Shown piece by piece: positions 1 through 6,921 of a stretch of 8,378 nucleotides of DNA. Made by a program: the position numbers and the translations under genes. The notes beneath the pieces were generated by a model, which worked only from the letters and a program-made list of their open reading frames with translations, did not search any database and was not told the origin of the DNA. The DNA is from Firmicutes bacterium UBA4874 (GTDB lineage Bacteria > Bacillota > Clostridia > Caldicoprobacterales > DTU083), in assembly GCA_002399435.1 (NCBI GenBank), contig DHDO01000046.1:25869-34246 (forward strand), read 5' to 3'. The first letter of the stretch is position 1. Each line of letters opens with the position of its first letter.

Positions 1-9
1 TGGATACAG

Positions 10-41
10 ATCAGACAAAGATGGAAACAAATCAGATAAAG
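10..41 (+). repeat. Imperfect 11-base direct repeat in the araA leader
   Basis: ATCAGACAAAG (10-20) is repeated as ATCAGATAAAG (31-41), with one mismatch and a 21-base period (two helical turns). It lies directly upstream of the araA ribosome binding site. AraC-type regulators often bind direct half-sites about 21 bp apart, so an operator is conceivable. The region is A-rich, however, and the copies may be chance. No -10 or -35 element is convincing in the 60 bases available. Confidence 0.3.
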
Positions 42-44
42 TAG

Positions 45-51
45 AAAGGAG
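45..51 (+). promoter_or_regulatory. Ribosome binding site of araA
   Basis: AAAGGAG sits nine bases before the ATG at 61. This is a good Shine-Dalgarno match and supports that start codon. Confidence 0.8.
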
Positions 52-60
52 TAAGATACG

Positions 61-1533
61 ATGAAAGAAAAGCAGTATGCATTTTGGTTTGTGGTGGGGA
101 GCCAGTTCCTGTATGGGCCGGAGACCCTGGCTCAGGTGGAACGGGACGGCCGCGCCATAGCGGACGGATTGAACGGAAGCGGCAATCTGCCATATGACGT
201 GGTGTACAAGGATACCGTGAAAACAGCCGGCGGGATTGAAAAGCTGATCCAGGAAGCCAATTATGATGATGAATGTGCCGGCATCATTACTTTTTGTCAT
301 ACCTTCTCCCCCTCCAAAATGTGGATCAACGGCTTGGGGCTCCTGCAGAAGCCCTGGCTGCATTTCCATACCCAGTTCAATGAAGAAATCCCCAATGAAG
401 CCATGGACATGGATTATATGAATCTGCATCAGAGTGCCCATGGAGACCGGGAGCATGGCTTTATCGGGGCACGGATGCGGAAGGCCCGGAAGATAGTGGT
501 TGGCTACTGGAAGGACGAAGCAACGCAGAAGAAAATCGGGAAATGGATGCGGGCGGCTGTCGGTGCAGCAGTCAGCCGGCGTATGAAGGTAATGCGCTTC
601 GGGGACAACATGCGCGAGGTGGCCGTTACAGAAGGCGACAAGGTGGAAGCACAGATCAAGCTGGGCTGGCAGGTAAATACCTGGCCGGTAGGCACGCTGG
701 TGGAATATATGGACGCTGTGACGGATGCTGAGATAGAGGATTGCATGTCGGAATATCGGAAAAACTATGAATTTGCGACGGATGATCTGCAGACCGTTCG
801 GTATCAGGCCCGGGAGGAAATTGCCATAAAGCGCATGCTGGATGAGGAAGGATGTATGGCGTTTAGCAATACCTTTGAGGATTTGTATGGGATGAAACAG
901 CTGCCGGGCCTTGCCAGTCAGGATCTGATGCGCCAGGGCTACGGATATGGAGGGGAAGGGGACTGGAAGGTTTCCGCCCTGACGGCCATTGTGAAGGCAA
1001 TGACCCACGGTATGGGCGGCGGTACGGCCTTTATGGAGGATTATAACTATGACTTGAAAAACGGCATTTCCCTGGGAGCGCATATGCTGGAGGTATGCCC
1101 GTCCCTGGCGGCGGAGAAGCCCAGGATTGAAGTGCACGATCTGGGAATCGGCAACCGGGAGGCTCCTGCGCGGCTGGTGTTTGAAGGCAAGGCAGGACCG
1201 GCTGTTGTGGCCAGTCTGATAGACATGGGCGGACGCCTGCGGCTGATCGTTCAGGATATTGAGTGTGTAAAGCCGACGCAGACCATGCCCAATTTGCCTG
1301 TGGCCCGTGTGATGTGGAAGCCTGAGCCGGATTTGACCACGGGAGCGGAGTGCTGGATCCTGGCCGGGGGTGCACATCATACTGTGCTAAGCCGGGACTG
1401 CGATGCGGAGATGCTTAAGGATTGGGCCCGGATGATGGACATCGAGTTTGTACATATCCATCGCGATACCCGGCCGGAGCAGCTGGAGCACGATCTCTTC
1501 CTTTCTGACCTTGCGTGGAAACTGAAAGGATAA
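61..1533 (+). CDS. araA: L-arabinose isomerase
   Basis: Cytoplasmic Mn2+-dependent isomerase that converts L-arabinose to L-ribulose, the first step of arabinose breakdown towards D-xylulose 5-phosphate. The 490 residues match the roughly 500 usual for AraA and appear full length. The N-terminus carries the family pattern [16 protein letters not shown] (8-23). The metal and catalytic residues of the family can be placed: Glu299 in GYGGEGDWK, Glu326 in FMEDY, His341 in [10 protein letters not shown], and the His439/His440 pair in AGGAHHT. The ATG is preceded by AAAGGAG at a nine-base distance. The arabinofuranosidase gene follows 35 bases downstream on the same strand, so the two are probably co-transcribed and supply and consume the same sugar. 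The araB and araD partners are not in view. I see no damage to the reading frame or missing key residue. Confidence 0.97.
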   Translation: MKEKQYAFWFVVGSQFLYGPETLAQVERDGRAIADGLNGSGNLPYDVVYKDTVKTAGGIEKLIQEANYDDECAGIITFCHTFSPSKMWINGLGLLQKPWLHFHTQFNEEIPNEAMDMDYMNLHQSAHGDREHGFIGARMRKARKIVVGYWKDEATQKKIGKWMRAAVGAAVSRRMKVMRFGDNMREVAVTEGDKVEAQIKLGWQVNTWPVGTLVEYMDAVTDAEIEDCMSEYRKNYEFATDDLQTVRYQAREEIAIKRMLDEEGCMAFSNTFEDLYGMKQLPGLASQDLMRQGYGYGGEGDWKVSALTAIVKAMTHGMGGGTAFMEDYNYDLKNGISLGAHMLEVCPSLAAEKPRIEVHDLGIGNREAPARLVFEGKAGPAVVASLIDMGGRLRLIVQDIECVKPTQTMPNLPVARVMWKPEPDLTTGAECWILAGGAHHTVLSRDCDAEMLKDWARMMDIEFVHIHRDTRPEQLEHDLFLSDLAWKLKG

Positions 1534-1556
1534 CAGGAGGGCATAGACAAAAAAGG

Positions 1557-1561
1557 GGAGG
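1557..1561 (+). promoter_or_regulatory. Ribosome binding site deciding the arabinofuranosidase start
   Basis: GGAGG lies seven bases before the ATG at 1569. This favours that codon over an in-frame ATG at 1515 that would lie inside the end of araA and has no Shine-Dalgarno sequence. A second AGGAGG at 1535-1540, just after the araA stop, has no start codon at a usable distance. Confidence 0.8.
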
Positions 1562-1568
1562 CGATTCC

Positions 1569-3044
1569 ATGACAAAGTATATTGTAGGCGTCAATCACAG
1601 AAAAAGCCGGATTCATCCGGAAATTTACGGACATTTTTCCGAACATCTGGGTCGATGTATTTACAACGGGATTTATGTGGGGAAGGATTCTCCCATTCCC
1701 AATACCAACGGCATCCGGAATGATGTTGTGGAAGCCCTGAGGGAAATCCGGATTCCGGTGCTTCGCTGGCCGGGAGGATGCTTTGCGGATGAATATCACT
1801 GGAAAGACGGCATCGGTCCCAGGGAAGATCGAAAGAAGATGATCAATACCCATTGGGGAGGCGTCGTGGAAGATAATTCCTTTGGCACGCATGAGTTTAT
1901 GGAGCTTTGCCGGCAGTTGGACTGTGAGCCTTATATCAATGGAAATGTGGGCAGCGGAAGCGTCCGGGAAATGAGCGGGTGGATGGAATATATGACCTTT
2001 GACGGCGTTTCTCCCATGGCAGACCTGCGGCGAAAAAACGGTCGGGATAAGGCCTGGCGGGTAAAGTATTTTGGCGTCGGCAACGAAAACTGGGGATGCG
2101 GCGGCAATATGCGGCCGGAGTATTATGCGGATCTGTATCGCCGGTATCAGACCTATTTGCGGAATTATGGAGACAATCATGTGTTTCGGATCGCCTGCGG
2201 ACCCAATGCAGACGATTACCACTGGACGGATACGGTTATGAAGATTGCCGGGAAGTACATGGATGGCCTGAGCCTGCATTATTACACAATCCCGTCCGGG
2301 GATTGGCAGCACAAGGGCTCCTCCACGGACTTTAGTGCGGAGGAATATTACGCCACTTTAAAGGCTGCCCTGCGAATGGAGGAACTGATTTCCCGCCACA
2401 GCGGAATCATGGATCGGTATGATCCGGAAAAGCGGGTGGGCCTGGTTGTGGATGAATGGGGCGGCTGGTATGATGTGGAGCCGGGAACCAATCCAGGATT
2501 CCTTTACCAGCAGAATACCATGCGGGATGCCATGATTGCGGCGGTTACATTGAATATCTTCAACAAGAACAGTGATCGGGTTGTTATGGCAAATCTGGCG
2601 CAGATGGTAAATGTGCTTCAGGCGGTTGTTCTTACCGAAGGAGAAAAGATGCTGCGGACCCCGACTTATTATGTCTTTGATCTTTATAAAAATCATCAGA
2701 ATGCGGAACTGCTGGAAAGCTATCTGGAAACACCGCAGATCGGCGGTATCCCTCAGCTTCATGAGTCTGCTTCCGTGGATGAAAACGGACAGGTTCATAT
2801 CACCATTGCCAACCTTTCCGGGGAAGAGGATGCCGTGATTTCCTGCGAGCTGCTGGGAAAAAAAGCAAAGCAGGTCCGGGGGAGAATTCTGCATGGCAGC
2901 ATGAGGTCCCATAATACCTTTGAAGCGCCGGAGACGGTACATCCGGAGACTTTTTCAGATTATACGGCAAAGGAAACCCGGGGAGGATCCGCGCTGGAAC
3001 TTCATATGCCACCCTGTAGTGTAGTGGAGCTGGCAGCGAAATAA
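1569..3044 (+). CDS. abfA: Intracellular alpha-L-arabinofuranosidase, glycoside hydrolase family 51
   Basis: Retaining exo-glycosidase expected to release L-arabinofuranose from arabino-oligosaccharides or arabinosylated xylo-oligosaccharides. It has 491 residues from the chosen start, typical of single-domain bacterial GH51 enzymes: a TIM barrel followed by a C-terminal beta-sandwich. Landmarks are [20 protein letters not shown] (66-85), the acid/base Glu173 in VGNEN and the nucleophile Glu296 in VVDEW. These sit very near the positions known for the Geobacillus enzyme (175 and 294). The C-terminal part (roughly 385-491) has the beta-rich pattern HITIANLSG and ends in [11 protein letters not shown], as in the family. 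No signal peptide or membrane segment is present, so the enzyme should be cytoplasmic and needs imported oligosaccharides. It follows araA by 35 bases, and its stop overlaps the next start (TAATG). A longer form from ATG 1515 would add 18 residues but lacks a ribosome site. Confidence 0.95.
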   Translation: MTKYIVGVNHRKSRIHPEIYGHFSEHLGRCIYNGIYVGKDSPIPNTNGIRNDVVEALREIRIPVLRWPGGCFADEYHWKDGIGPREDRKKMINTHWGGVVEDNSFGTHEFMELCRQLDCEPYINGNVGSGSVREMSGWMEYMTFDGVSPMADLRRKNGRDKAWRVKYFGVGNENWGCGGNMRPEYYADLYRRYQTYLRNYGDNHVFRIACGPNADDYHWTDTVMKIAGKYMDGLSLHYYTIPSGDWQHKGSSTDFSAEEYYATLKAALRMEELISRHSGIMDRYDPEKRVGLVVDEWGGWYDVEPGTNPGFLYQQNTMRDAMIAAVTLNIFNKNSDRVVMANLAQMVNVLQAVVLTEGEKMLRTPTYYVFDLYKNHQNAELLESYLETPQIGGIPQLHESASVDENGQVHITIANLSGEEDAVISCELLGKKAKQVRGRILHGSMRSHNTFEAPETVHPETFSDYTAKETRGGSALELHMPPCSVVELAAK

Positions 3045-3328
3045 TGTCAACCAGTATTGAGCCCTGCCGCTGTTTGCTTCGTGAAATGGAAGATCAGAAA
3101 GAGTTCTGGACTTTGGTACGGGATCGGCTGAACAATATGCCGATGGAACAGCGCACGGAGGATGGGGTGTATCGGGAAAGACTGAAAAGCTGCAGGGAGT
3201 GTGCCCATCTGGTGAATGGGTTTTGTGCTCTTTGCGGCTGCGTAGTGGAACTGCGGGCAGCCAGACGATATATGGGCTGCCCGGATTCCCCGCCTAAATG
3301 GAATGGCTCTCCCATTCCTGCTGGCTGA
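3044..3328 (+). CDS. Small cysteine-rich protein, DUF6171-like, putative zinc-binding
   Basis: A 94-residue protein of unknown function. It has a CRC motif near the N-terminus (Cys8, Cys10), a charged helical middle, and a cluster at Cys50, Cys53, Cys61, Cys64 and Cys66 (CxxC-x7-CxxCxC) followed by Cys79 in GCPDSPPKW. The spacing suggests a zinc-ribbon-like or metal-bound fold. The order CRC, LL.EM, then CxxC, CGC, VELRAA and CPD..PKW resembles, from memory, the DUF6171 family of Lachnospiraceae and relatives; this could not be verified here. The ATG shares one base with the stop of the arabinofuranosidase gene (TAATG), pointing to translational coupling. Its own Shine-Dalgarno is weak (GGAG, 14 bases upstream). 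The last 11 codons overlap the convergent regulator gene, and the eight residues after PKW (NGSPIPAG) may be non-conserved. No role in arabinose use can be read from the sequence. Confidence 0.78.
   Translation: MSTSIEPCRCLLREMEDQKEFWTLVRDRLNNMPMEQRTEDGVYRERLKSCRECAHLVNGFCALCGCVVELRAARRYMGCPDSPPKWNGSPIPAG
3254..3283. other. Perfect 9-bp inverted repeat at the convergent operon junction
   Basis: CGGGCAGCC (3254-3262) and GGCTGCCCG (3275-3283) are exact reverse complements with a 12-base loop. The hairpin is inside the Cys-rich gene and begins 11 bases beyond the stop codon of the minus-strand regulator. No T-run follows on either strand, so it is not a standard intrinsic terminator. It could act as an mRNA 3'-end stabiliser or pause, or be a by-product of the GC-rich codons for the conserved ELRAARRYMGCPD stretch. 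Confidence 0.5.
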
Positions 3329-4205
3329 AGGGCCGTACAAAGGTATGATAACTGAGAATTTCGCTCCTCTCCGGATTCATTCGATATTCACTCGGGGTCA
3401 TTCTTGTCAGCCGCTTGAATTCTCTGGCGAAGTAAAACTGATTGGCATATCCCACGGACTCAGCAATGTCCGAAATGGGCTGACCGGATTGTTTGAGACG
3501 TCTGCAGGCCTTTTCAATCCGATAGTAGATCAGGTATTTTTTGGGAGGAATGCCAAACAGTTCACGAAAGTAATTGTAGAGTTGCTTCCGTGAAATACCG
3601 GAAGCCATGGCGATATCGTTCACGGATATGTTTTTGGAATAATTTTGTTCTATATAATTCAGGGCATAGGCAATGTAGAAATTGGCGTTGTCCACATATT
3701 GATTCGGTTGCAGGGCAGGGTGGGCATCCAACAGGTTGGCAAAAATATCATATAGGATTGCCATCATCTTACAGTAACGATTGGGAAAGGTCTGGGCTGC
3801 CGTGTAGAGGTTATTTAGTTTATGTCCGATGCTGCCTGCAGCATCCGAAAAAACGGGCTTCGATCGATAAATATTGGCCCGGTTCAGATAATGCTCGATC
3901 ATATAGCCGGAAAATTCCAGCCAGGTTATATTCAACGGACTTTTCCCATTGTTACCCAGGCTGTAATGGCAATCTGGAAACGTGAAGATGCCGGAGGGAG
4001 AGTCAATCTGATAAGTAATACTTTCTGATTCCAACAAAGCACATCCATTGTTCAAGTAAAAGAAAGTAAAAATGTCGCAGGCAGGTATTTGCATGGATTC
4101 CTCCGATTCCAGCTGAAAGTTGCCACATTGAAGGAGGTTAAAGGTTAAATTCAGATGAGATTTGGTACTGATGTGCAATTTTTTTCCTCTGCAGCTACTC
4201 TTCAT
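3294..4205 (-). CDS. AraC/XylS-family transcriptional regulator
   Basis: A 303-residue DNA-binding regulator. The N-terminal half (about 10-115) has the beta-rich cupin-like pattern of AraC sensor domains, including SGIFTFPDCHYSLGNN (71-86). A helical linker (about 120-175) follows. The C-terminal domain (about 178-276) holds two helix-turn-helix units: ISVNDIAMASGISRKQLYNYF (193-213) and PISDIAESVGYANQFYFAREFKR (243-265), ending in MTPSEYR, the standard AraC signature. The start at 4205 has AGAAAGGA (4220-4213) seven bases upstream; another ATG at 4210 is out of frame and stops after two codons. It is the last gene of the minus-strand operon and runs into the end of the arabinose operon with a 35-base overlap. 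A sugar sensor for the transporter and perhaps the arabinose genes is plausible, but neither ligand nor target is shown by the sequence. Confidence 0.95.
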   Translation of the reverse strand: MKSSCRGKKLHISTKSHLNLTFNLLQCGNFQLESEESMQIPACDIFTFFYLNNGCALLESESITYQIDSPSGIFTFPDCHYSLGNNGKSPLNITWLEFSGYMIEHYLNRANIYRSKPVFSDAAGSIGHKLNNLYTAAQTFPNRYCKMMAILYDIFANLLDAHPALQPNQYVDNANFYIAYALNYIEQNYSKNISVNDIAMASGISRKQLYNYFRELFGIPPKKYLIYYRIEKACRRLKQSGQPISDIAESVGYANQFYFAREFKRLTRMTPSEYRMNPERSEILSYHTFVRPFSQQEWESHSI

Positions 4206-4253
4206 ATCATTTTCCTTTCTCTCTTGTAATTATGGATGGCCGAAAGATGAAAG

Positions 4254-4814
4254 TTATATTTCAGGGTGACTTCTGTTCAGAATTTTACGGTTTTGAAGTT
4301 GCTGATCCAGCACCTCCAGTAACGGAGGAATTTCCCGGGGAAGGGCAACCACATAATCCGGGATTTCTTCTTCTGTCTCCGGTTGCATGACATAACGGGG
4401 AGAATAGCTGAGAAGGATGGATGTAATGCCCATCCGATTTGCGCCGGCAATGTCTCTTTTCAGGTTGTTACCGATCATGACAATGCGGTTACGGTCGTCA
4501 TCGGTAAGGTTCATAGCCTTCATGGCAGTGCGGAACATACGTTTATGGGGTTTCTGAACCCCCACCGATTCTGAAACAATTTTTGCTTCAAAAATATCTT
4601 CAATACCTAAAATACGAAAAACATTTGTAAAGGATCGTAAATTACCGTCTGCTACCAGGCAGATTCGGAAGCCTTTATCTGCCAGGGATACGAGGGTTTC
4701 TACCGCTCCTTCTATGGCTTTGGCAGTCTGAACAATACCATTTTTCATGATTTCCGTCGACTCATCCACAATTGTGTCGCCGCTGTCTATAAATATAATC
4801 AGTCTTCTTTTCAT
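4254..4814 (-). CDS. HAD-superfamily hydrolase-like protein with non-canonical motifs
   Basis: A 186-residue, single-domain haloacid-dehalogenase fold. Motif I is FIDSGDTIVDE (8-18): Asp10 would be the nucleophile, but the second Asp usual two residues later is Gly12, with Asp13 next to it. The motif II region (ICLVADGN, 51-58) has Ala55 where Ser or Thr is usual. Motif III Lys88 (VQKP) is present. Motif IV reads MIGNNLKRDIAGANRMGI (113-130), with Asn116 in place of the common Asp but Asp121 kept. So the fold is clear while phosphatase activity is uncertain. I recall similar GNNLKRD motifs in clostridial HAD proteins, which suggests a natural subfamily rather than decay. The gene lies between the transporter and regulator genes, 59 bases after the OppF-type gene and 48 before the regulator. 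Its ribosome site is poor (a GGGATGGA-like stretch). Substrate unknown. Confidence 0.85.
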   Translation of the reverse strand: MKRRLIIFIDSGDTIVDESTEIMKNGIVQTAKAIEGAVETLVSLADKGFRICLVADGNLRSFTNVFRILGIEDIFEAKIVSESVGVQKPHKRMFRTAMKAMNLTDDDRNRIVMIGNNLKRDIAGANRMGITSILLSYSPRYVMQPETEEEIPDYVVALPREIPPLLEVLDQQLQNRKILNRSHPEI

Positions 4815-4873
4815 ATCATTCCATCCCTATCAGTTGGATTGCCTGTAATTAGCAGGAACTTTTGTACTATTCA

Positions 4874-5878
4874 TTATCGGGGAACTTTAGCTTGAATGCC
4901 GTGTAGTGGAAGCTTTCCTGCAAAATGACAGGATACCAGTCTGCCATCGTCCAGCCTGATCAGGGAAGTCCGTTCCCGTATGCAGCGTTCCTGACAGTAA
5001 GGACATCGTGTGTGGAAGAAACAACCACTTGGCAGGTTGGAGGGATTGGGTATTTCCCCTTTTAAGGGGATGTGATCCATGGGAGTATCAGGATCTGCCA
5101 GTGGGATTGCAGACAACAGCGCTTCGGTGTAAGGGTGGCAAGGATTATGAAACAGCAAATCCGTAGAAGCGTATTCCACGATCTGTCCCAGATACATGAC
5201 TCCCACCTGATCGGAAATATGCTCCACTACGGACAGGTCATGACTGATAAACAAATAAGTCAGATTCATATTTTTTTGAAGATCCATAAGAAGATTGATC
5301 ACCTGTGACTGGACGGACACATCCAGAGCGGATACAGGCTCATCACAGATGATTACCCTTGGATATAATATCAATGCACGGGCAATTCCAATTCTTTGAC
5401 GCTGGCCACCGGAGAAGGCATGGGGATAACGTTTGAGATAGCTGGGATTCAGGCCTACTTTTTTTGCCACGTCCTGGACCCGGTACTCCATCTCATTTTT
5501 TGGAATTTTTTTATAATTTGCCCGAAGAGGTTCCGAAATGATATCGAAAACCGTCATTCTTGGATCCAGGGAGGAATAAGGATCCTGAAAAATCATCTGT
5601 ATCTCTTTGCGGATAGAGCGGAGTTTTTGTTTTGAAATGGCCTGGATATTGTACTTCTTACCATCCGCAGCATGATAGAGAACCTGACCGGACGTAGCCT
5701 TGTATGCCAGAACGATGCAACGTCCCAAAGTAGTTTTACCACATCCTGATTCACCTACAATTCCAACTGTTTCCCCCTGTTTTATCCGAAAGCTGACATT
5801 GTCGACGGCGTGGACTTTTGATTTTCCAGAGGAAAACACCATATTCAGATCTTTGATTTCCAAAATTGTTTCATCCAT
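4874..5878 (-). CDS. oppF: Oligopeptide/oligosaccharide ABC transporter ATP-binding protein, OppF type
   Basis: One of two cytoplasmic ATPases that power an Opp/Dpp-type importer. In 334 residues all ABC landmarks are intact: Walker A GESGCGKT (42-49), Q-loop Gln98 in IFQDP, signature FSGGQ (155-159), Walker B VIICDE (175-180) and switch His213. The C-terminal extension (about 230-320) is the oligo_HPY domain, with HNPCHPYTEALLSAIP and a cysteine cluster at Cys286, Cys292, Cys295, Cys299 and Cys317. The family is known to place a [4Fe-4S] cluster at such cysteines in at least one DppD structure. The ATG at 5878 lies four bases after the stop of the OppD-type gene; its Shine-Dalgarno AGGAGG (5896-5891) is inside that gene's end, 12 bases away. 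The symbol reflects the family only: transported substrate could be peptides or oligosaccharides, and proximity to arabinose genes is only a hint. Confidence 0.95.
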   Translation of the reverse strand: MDETILEIKDLNMVFSSGKSKVHAVDNVSFRIKQGETVGIVGESGCGKTTLGRCIVLAYKATSGQVLYHAADGKKYNIQAISKQKLRSIRKEIQMIFQDPYSSLDPRMTVFDIISEPLRANYKKIPKNEMEYRVQDVAKKVGLNPSYLKRYPHAFSGGQRQRIGIARALILYPRVIICDEPVSALDVSVQSQVINLLMDLQKNMNLTYLFISHDLSVVEHISDQVGVMYLGQIVEYASTDLLFHNPCHPYTEALLSAIPLADPDTPMDHIPLKGEIPNPSNLPSGCFFHTRCPYCQERCIRERTSLIRLDDGRLVSCHFAGKLPLHGIQAKVPR

Positions 5879-5882
5879 CAGA

Positions 5883-6899
5883 TCAGTTTACCTCCTTAAG
5901 GGAAGTCTGGGGAAGATAACATGCAGCATAATGATTTTCAGTCACCGGCGTCAATCCTGGTTCGGGACCATTGCATGGATTGGTTTTCCGGTAAATGCAC
6001 CGGTCATAAAAACTGCACCGGTTTTTCAGGTTCATAGCCAACGGTACGGATCCTTTGATGGAAAAAAGCCGATCTTTAGTGCCGCCAATTTTATGGATGG
6101 AACCCATAAGCCCGATTGTATAAGGATGAATGGGATTATGGAAAATTTCCTGCACAGAAGCGGTTTCCACGATCTTGCCGAGATACATAACAGCCACCCT
6201 GTCGCACAACTGTGCTACTGTACCCAGATCATGGGTGATGTAGAGAATGGACATGCCGGAAGTCCTCTGCAATTCGCTGAGAAGGTCCAAAATTTGTGCC
6301 TGTATCGTCACATCCAGAGCTGTAGTGGGCTCATCGGCAATAAGAATTCTGGGACTGCACGCCAACCCCATACAGATTAAAGCCCTTTGAAGCATTCCGC
6401 CGGAAAACTCATGGGGATACTGCTGATACCGTTTTTCCGGGTTGGCAATGCCTACCCTATTCATGGATTTAATGATCAGATCTTTGGCAGCTCTTTTATC
6501 TTTGGTAACATGGAGAAGTACAATTTCCTGCAGCTGATGGCCAACAGTAAATAAGGGGGAGAAAGCGCTCATGGGTTCCTGAAAGATCATGGAAATCTCT
6601 TTACCCCTTATCGCCCGAATCGCCTTTCCGCCGTATGGCATACGCTGCAGATCTTTCCTTTCTCCGTTTTTTCCGGTATAGAATATCTGACCGGTAGTTT
6701 TGCAGTTCTGGCTGTTTATTCCCAGGATTGCCTTACAGGTCAAAGATTTTCCACAGCCGGATTCTCCTACAAGGCCCAGTGTTTCATTTTCCTGCAGTTC
6801 CAGATTGACGCCTCGGACCGGAGTGAGTACCCCCTCTTCCAAATGGATATCAATGTTCAGGTTCTTTATATCCAGCACAGTTTTTGCATTGCTCGTCAT
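5883..6899 (-). CDS. oppD: Oligopeptide/oligosaccharide ABC transporter ATP-binding protein, OppD type
   Basis: Second ATPase of the importer, expected to form a heterodimer with the OppF-type subunit. The chosen start gives 338 residues. Walker A is GESGCGKS (45-52), Q-loop Gln107 in IFQEP, signature FSGGM (165-169), Walker B ILIADE (185-190) and switch His223 in ITHD. FSGGM instead of FSGGQ is typical of OppD/DppD and helps tell it from its partner. The C-terminal oligo_HPY region has HNPIHPYTIGLMGSI and Cys295, Cys301, Cys309 and Cys327 in the spacing seen in the family. An upstream in-frame ATG at 6959 would overlap the permease gene by 38 bases and add a basic, non-conserved 20-residue lead. 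ATG 6899 is preferred because AAGGAG lies at 6918-6913, though the 13-base gap is rather long. The permease stop is 22 bases upstream. Confidence 0.94.
   Translation of the reverse strand: MTSNAKTVLDIKNLNIDIHLEEGVLTPVRGVNLELQENETLGLVGESGCGKSLTCKAILGINSQNCKTTGQIFYTGKNGERKDLQRMPYGGKAIRAIRGKEISMIFQEPMSAFSPLFTVGHQLQEIVLLHVTKDKRAAKDLIIKSMNRVGIANPEKRYQQYPHEFSGGMLQRALICMGLACSPRILIADEPTTALDVTIQAQILDLLSELQRTSGMSILYITHDLGTVAQLCDRVAVMYLGKIVETASVQEIFHNPIHPYTIGLMGSIHKIGGTKDRLFSIKGSVPLAMNLKNRCSFYDRCIYRKTNPCNGPEPGLTPVTENHYAACYLPQTSLKEVN
5891..5896 (-). promoter_or_regulatory. Ribosome binding site of the OppF-type gene, inside the end of the OppD-type gene
   Basis: AGGAGG reading on the minus strand lies 12 bases before the ATG at 5878 and within the final codons of the upstream ATPase gene. 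The upstream stop TGA is at 5885-5883, so the two genes are probably translationally linked. Confidence 0.75.
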
Positions 6900-6912
6900 G
6901 ATATCAAGACAT

Positions 6913-6918
6913 CTCCTT
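6913..6918 (-). promoter_or_regulatory. Ribosome binding site deciding the OppD-type start
   Basis: AAGGAG lies between the permease stop (TAA at 6924-6922) and the ATG at 6899. It supports the shorter start. A nearer ATG at 6912 is out of frame and stops after two codons. Confidence 0.7.
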
Positions 6919-6921
6919 CGC

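Noticed and set aside
1515..1568. Upstream extension of the arabinofuranosidase gene to an ATG inside araA
   Set aside because: It lacks a Shine-Dalgarno sequence and adds a non-family lead (METERITGG...), while ATG 1569 has GGAGG at a good distance and starts directly with the family pattern.
1377..2312. Long open frame of 311 codons on the minus strand across the araA/abfA junction
   Set aside because: It runs antisense to two clearly recognised genes, has no recognisable domain and no convincing ribosome site; it is a shadow of codon usage on the other strand.
2358..2942. Open frame of 194 codons on the minus strand opposite abfA
   Set aside because: Antisense shadow of the GH51 gene with no supporting ribosome site or motif.
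4206..4253. Possible separate promoter for the AraC-family gene
   Set aside because: The 48-base gap holds an AT-rich TAATTA but no paired -35 element at a proper distance; read-through from the HAD gene is the simpler explanation.
4842..4856. Short CCTG...CAGG inverted repeat in the gap between the OppF-type and HAD genes
   Set aside because: The stem is only four pairs, with no T-run in the direction of transcription. Neither a terminator nor an operator is convincing, and I also find no clear promoter in this 59-base gap.
5700..6380. Open frame of 226 codons on the plus strand opposite the two ATPase genes
   Set aside because: It is antisense to strongly conserved ABC motifs, and its translation has no family-like pattern.
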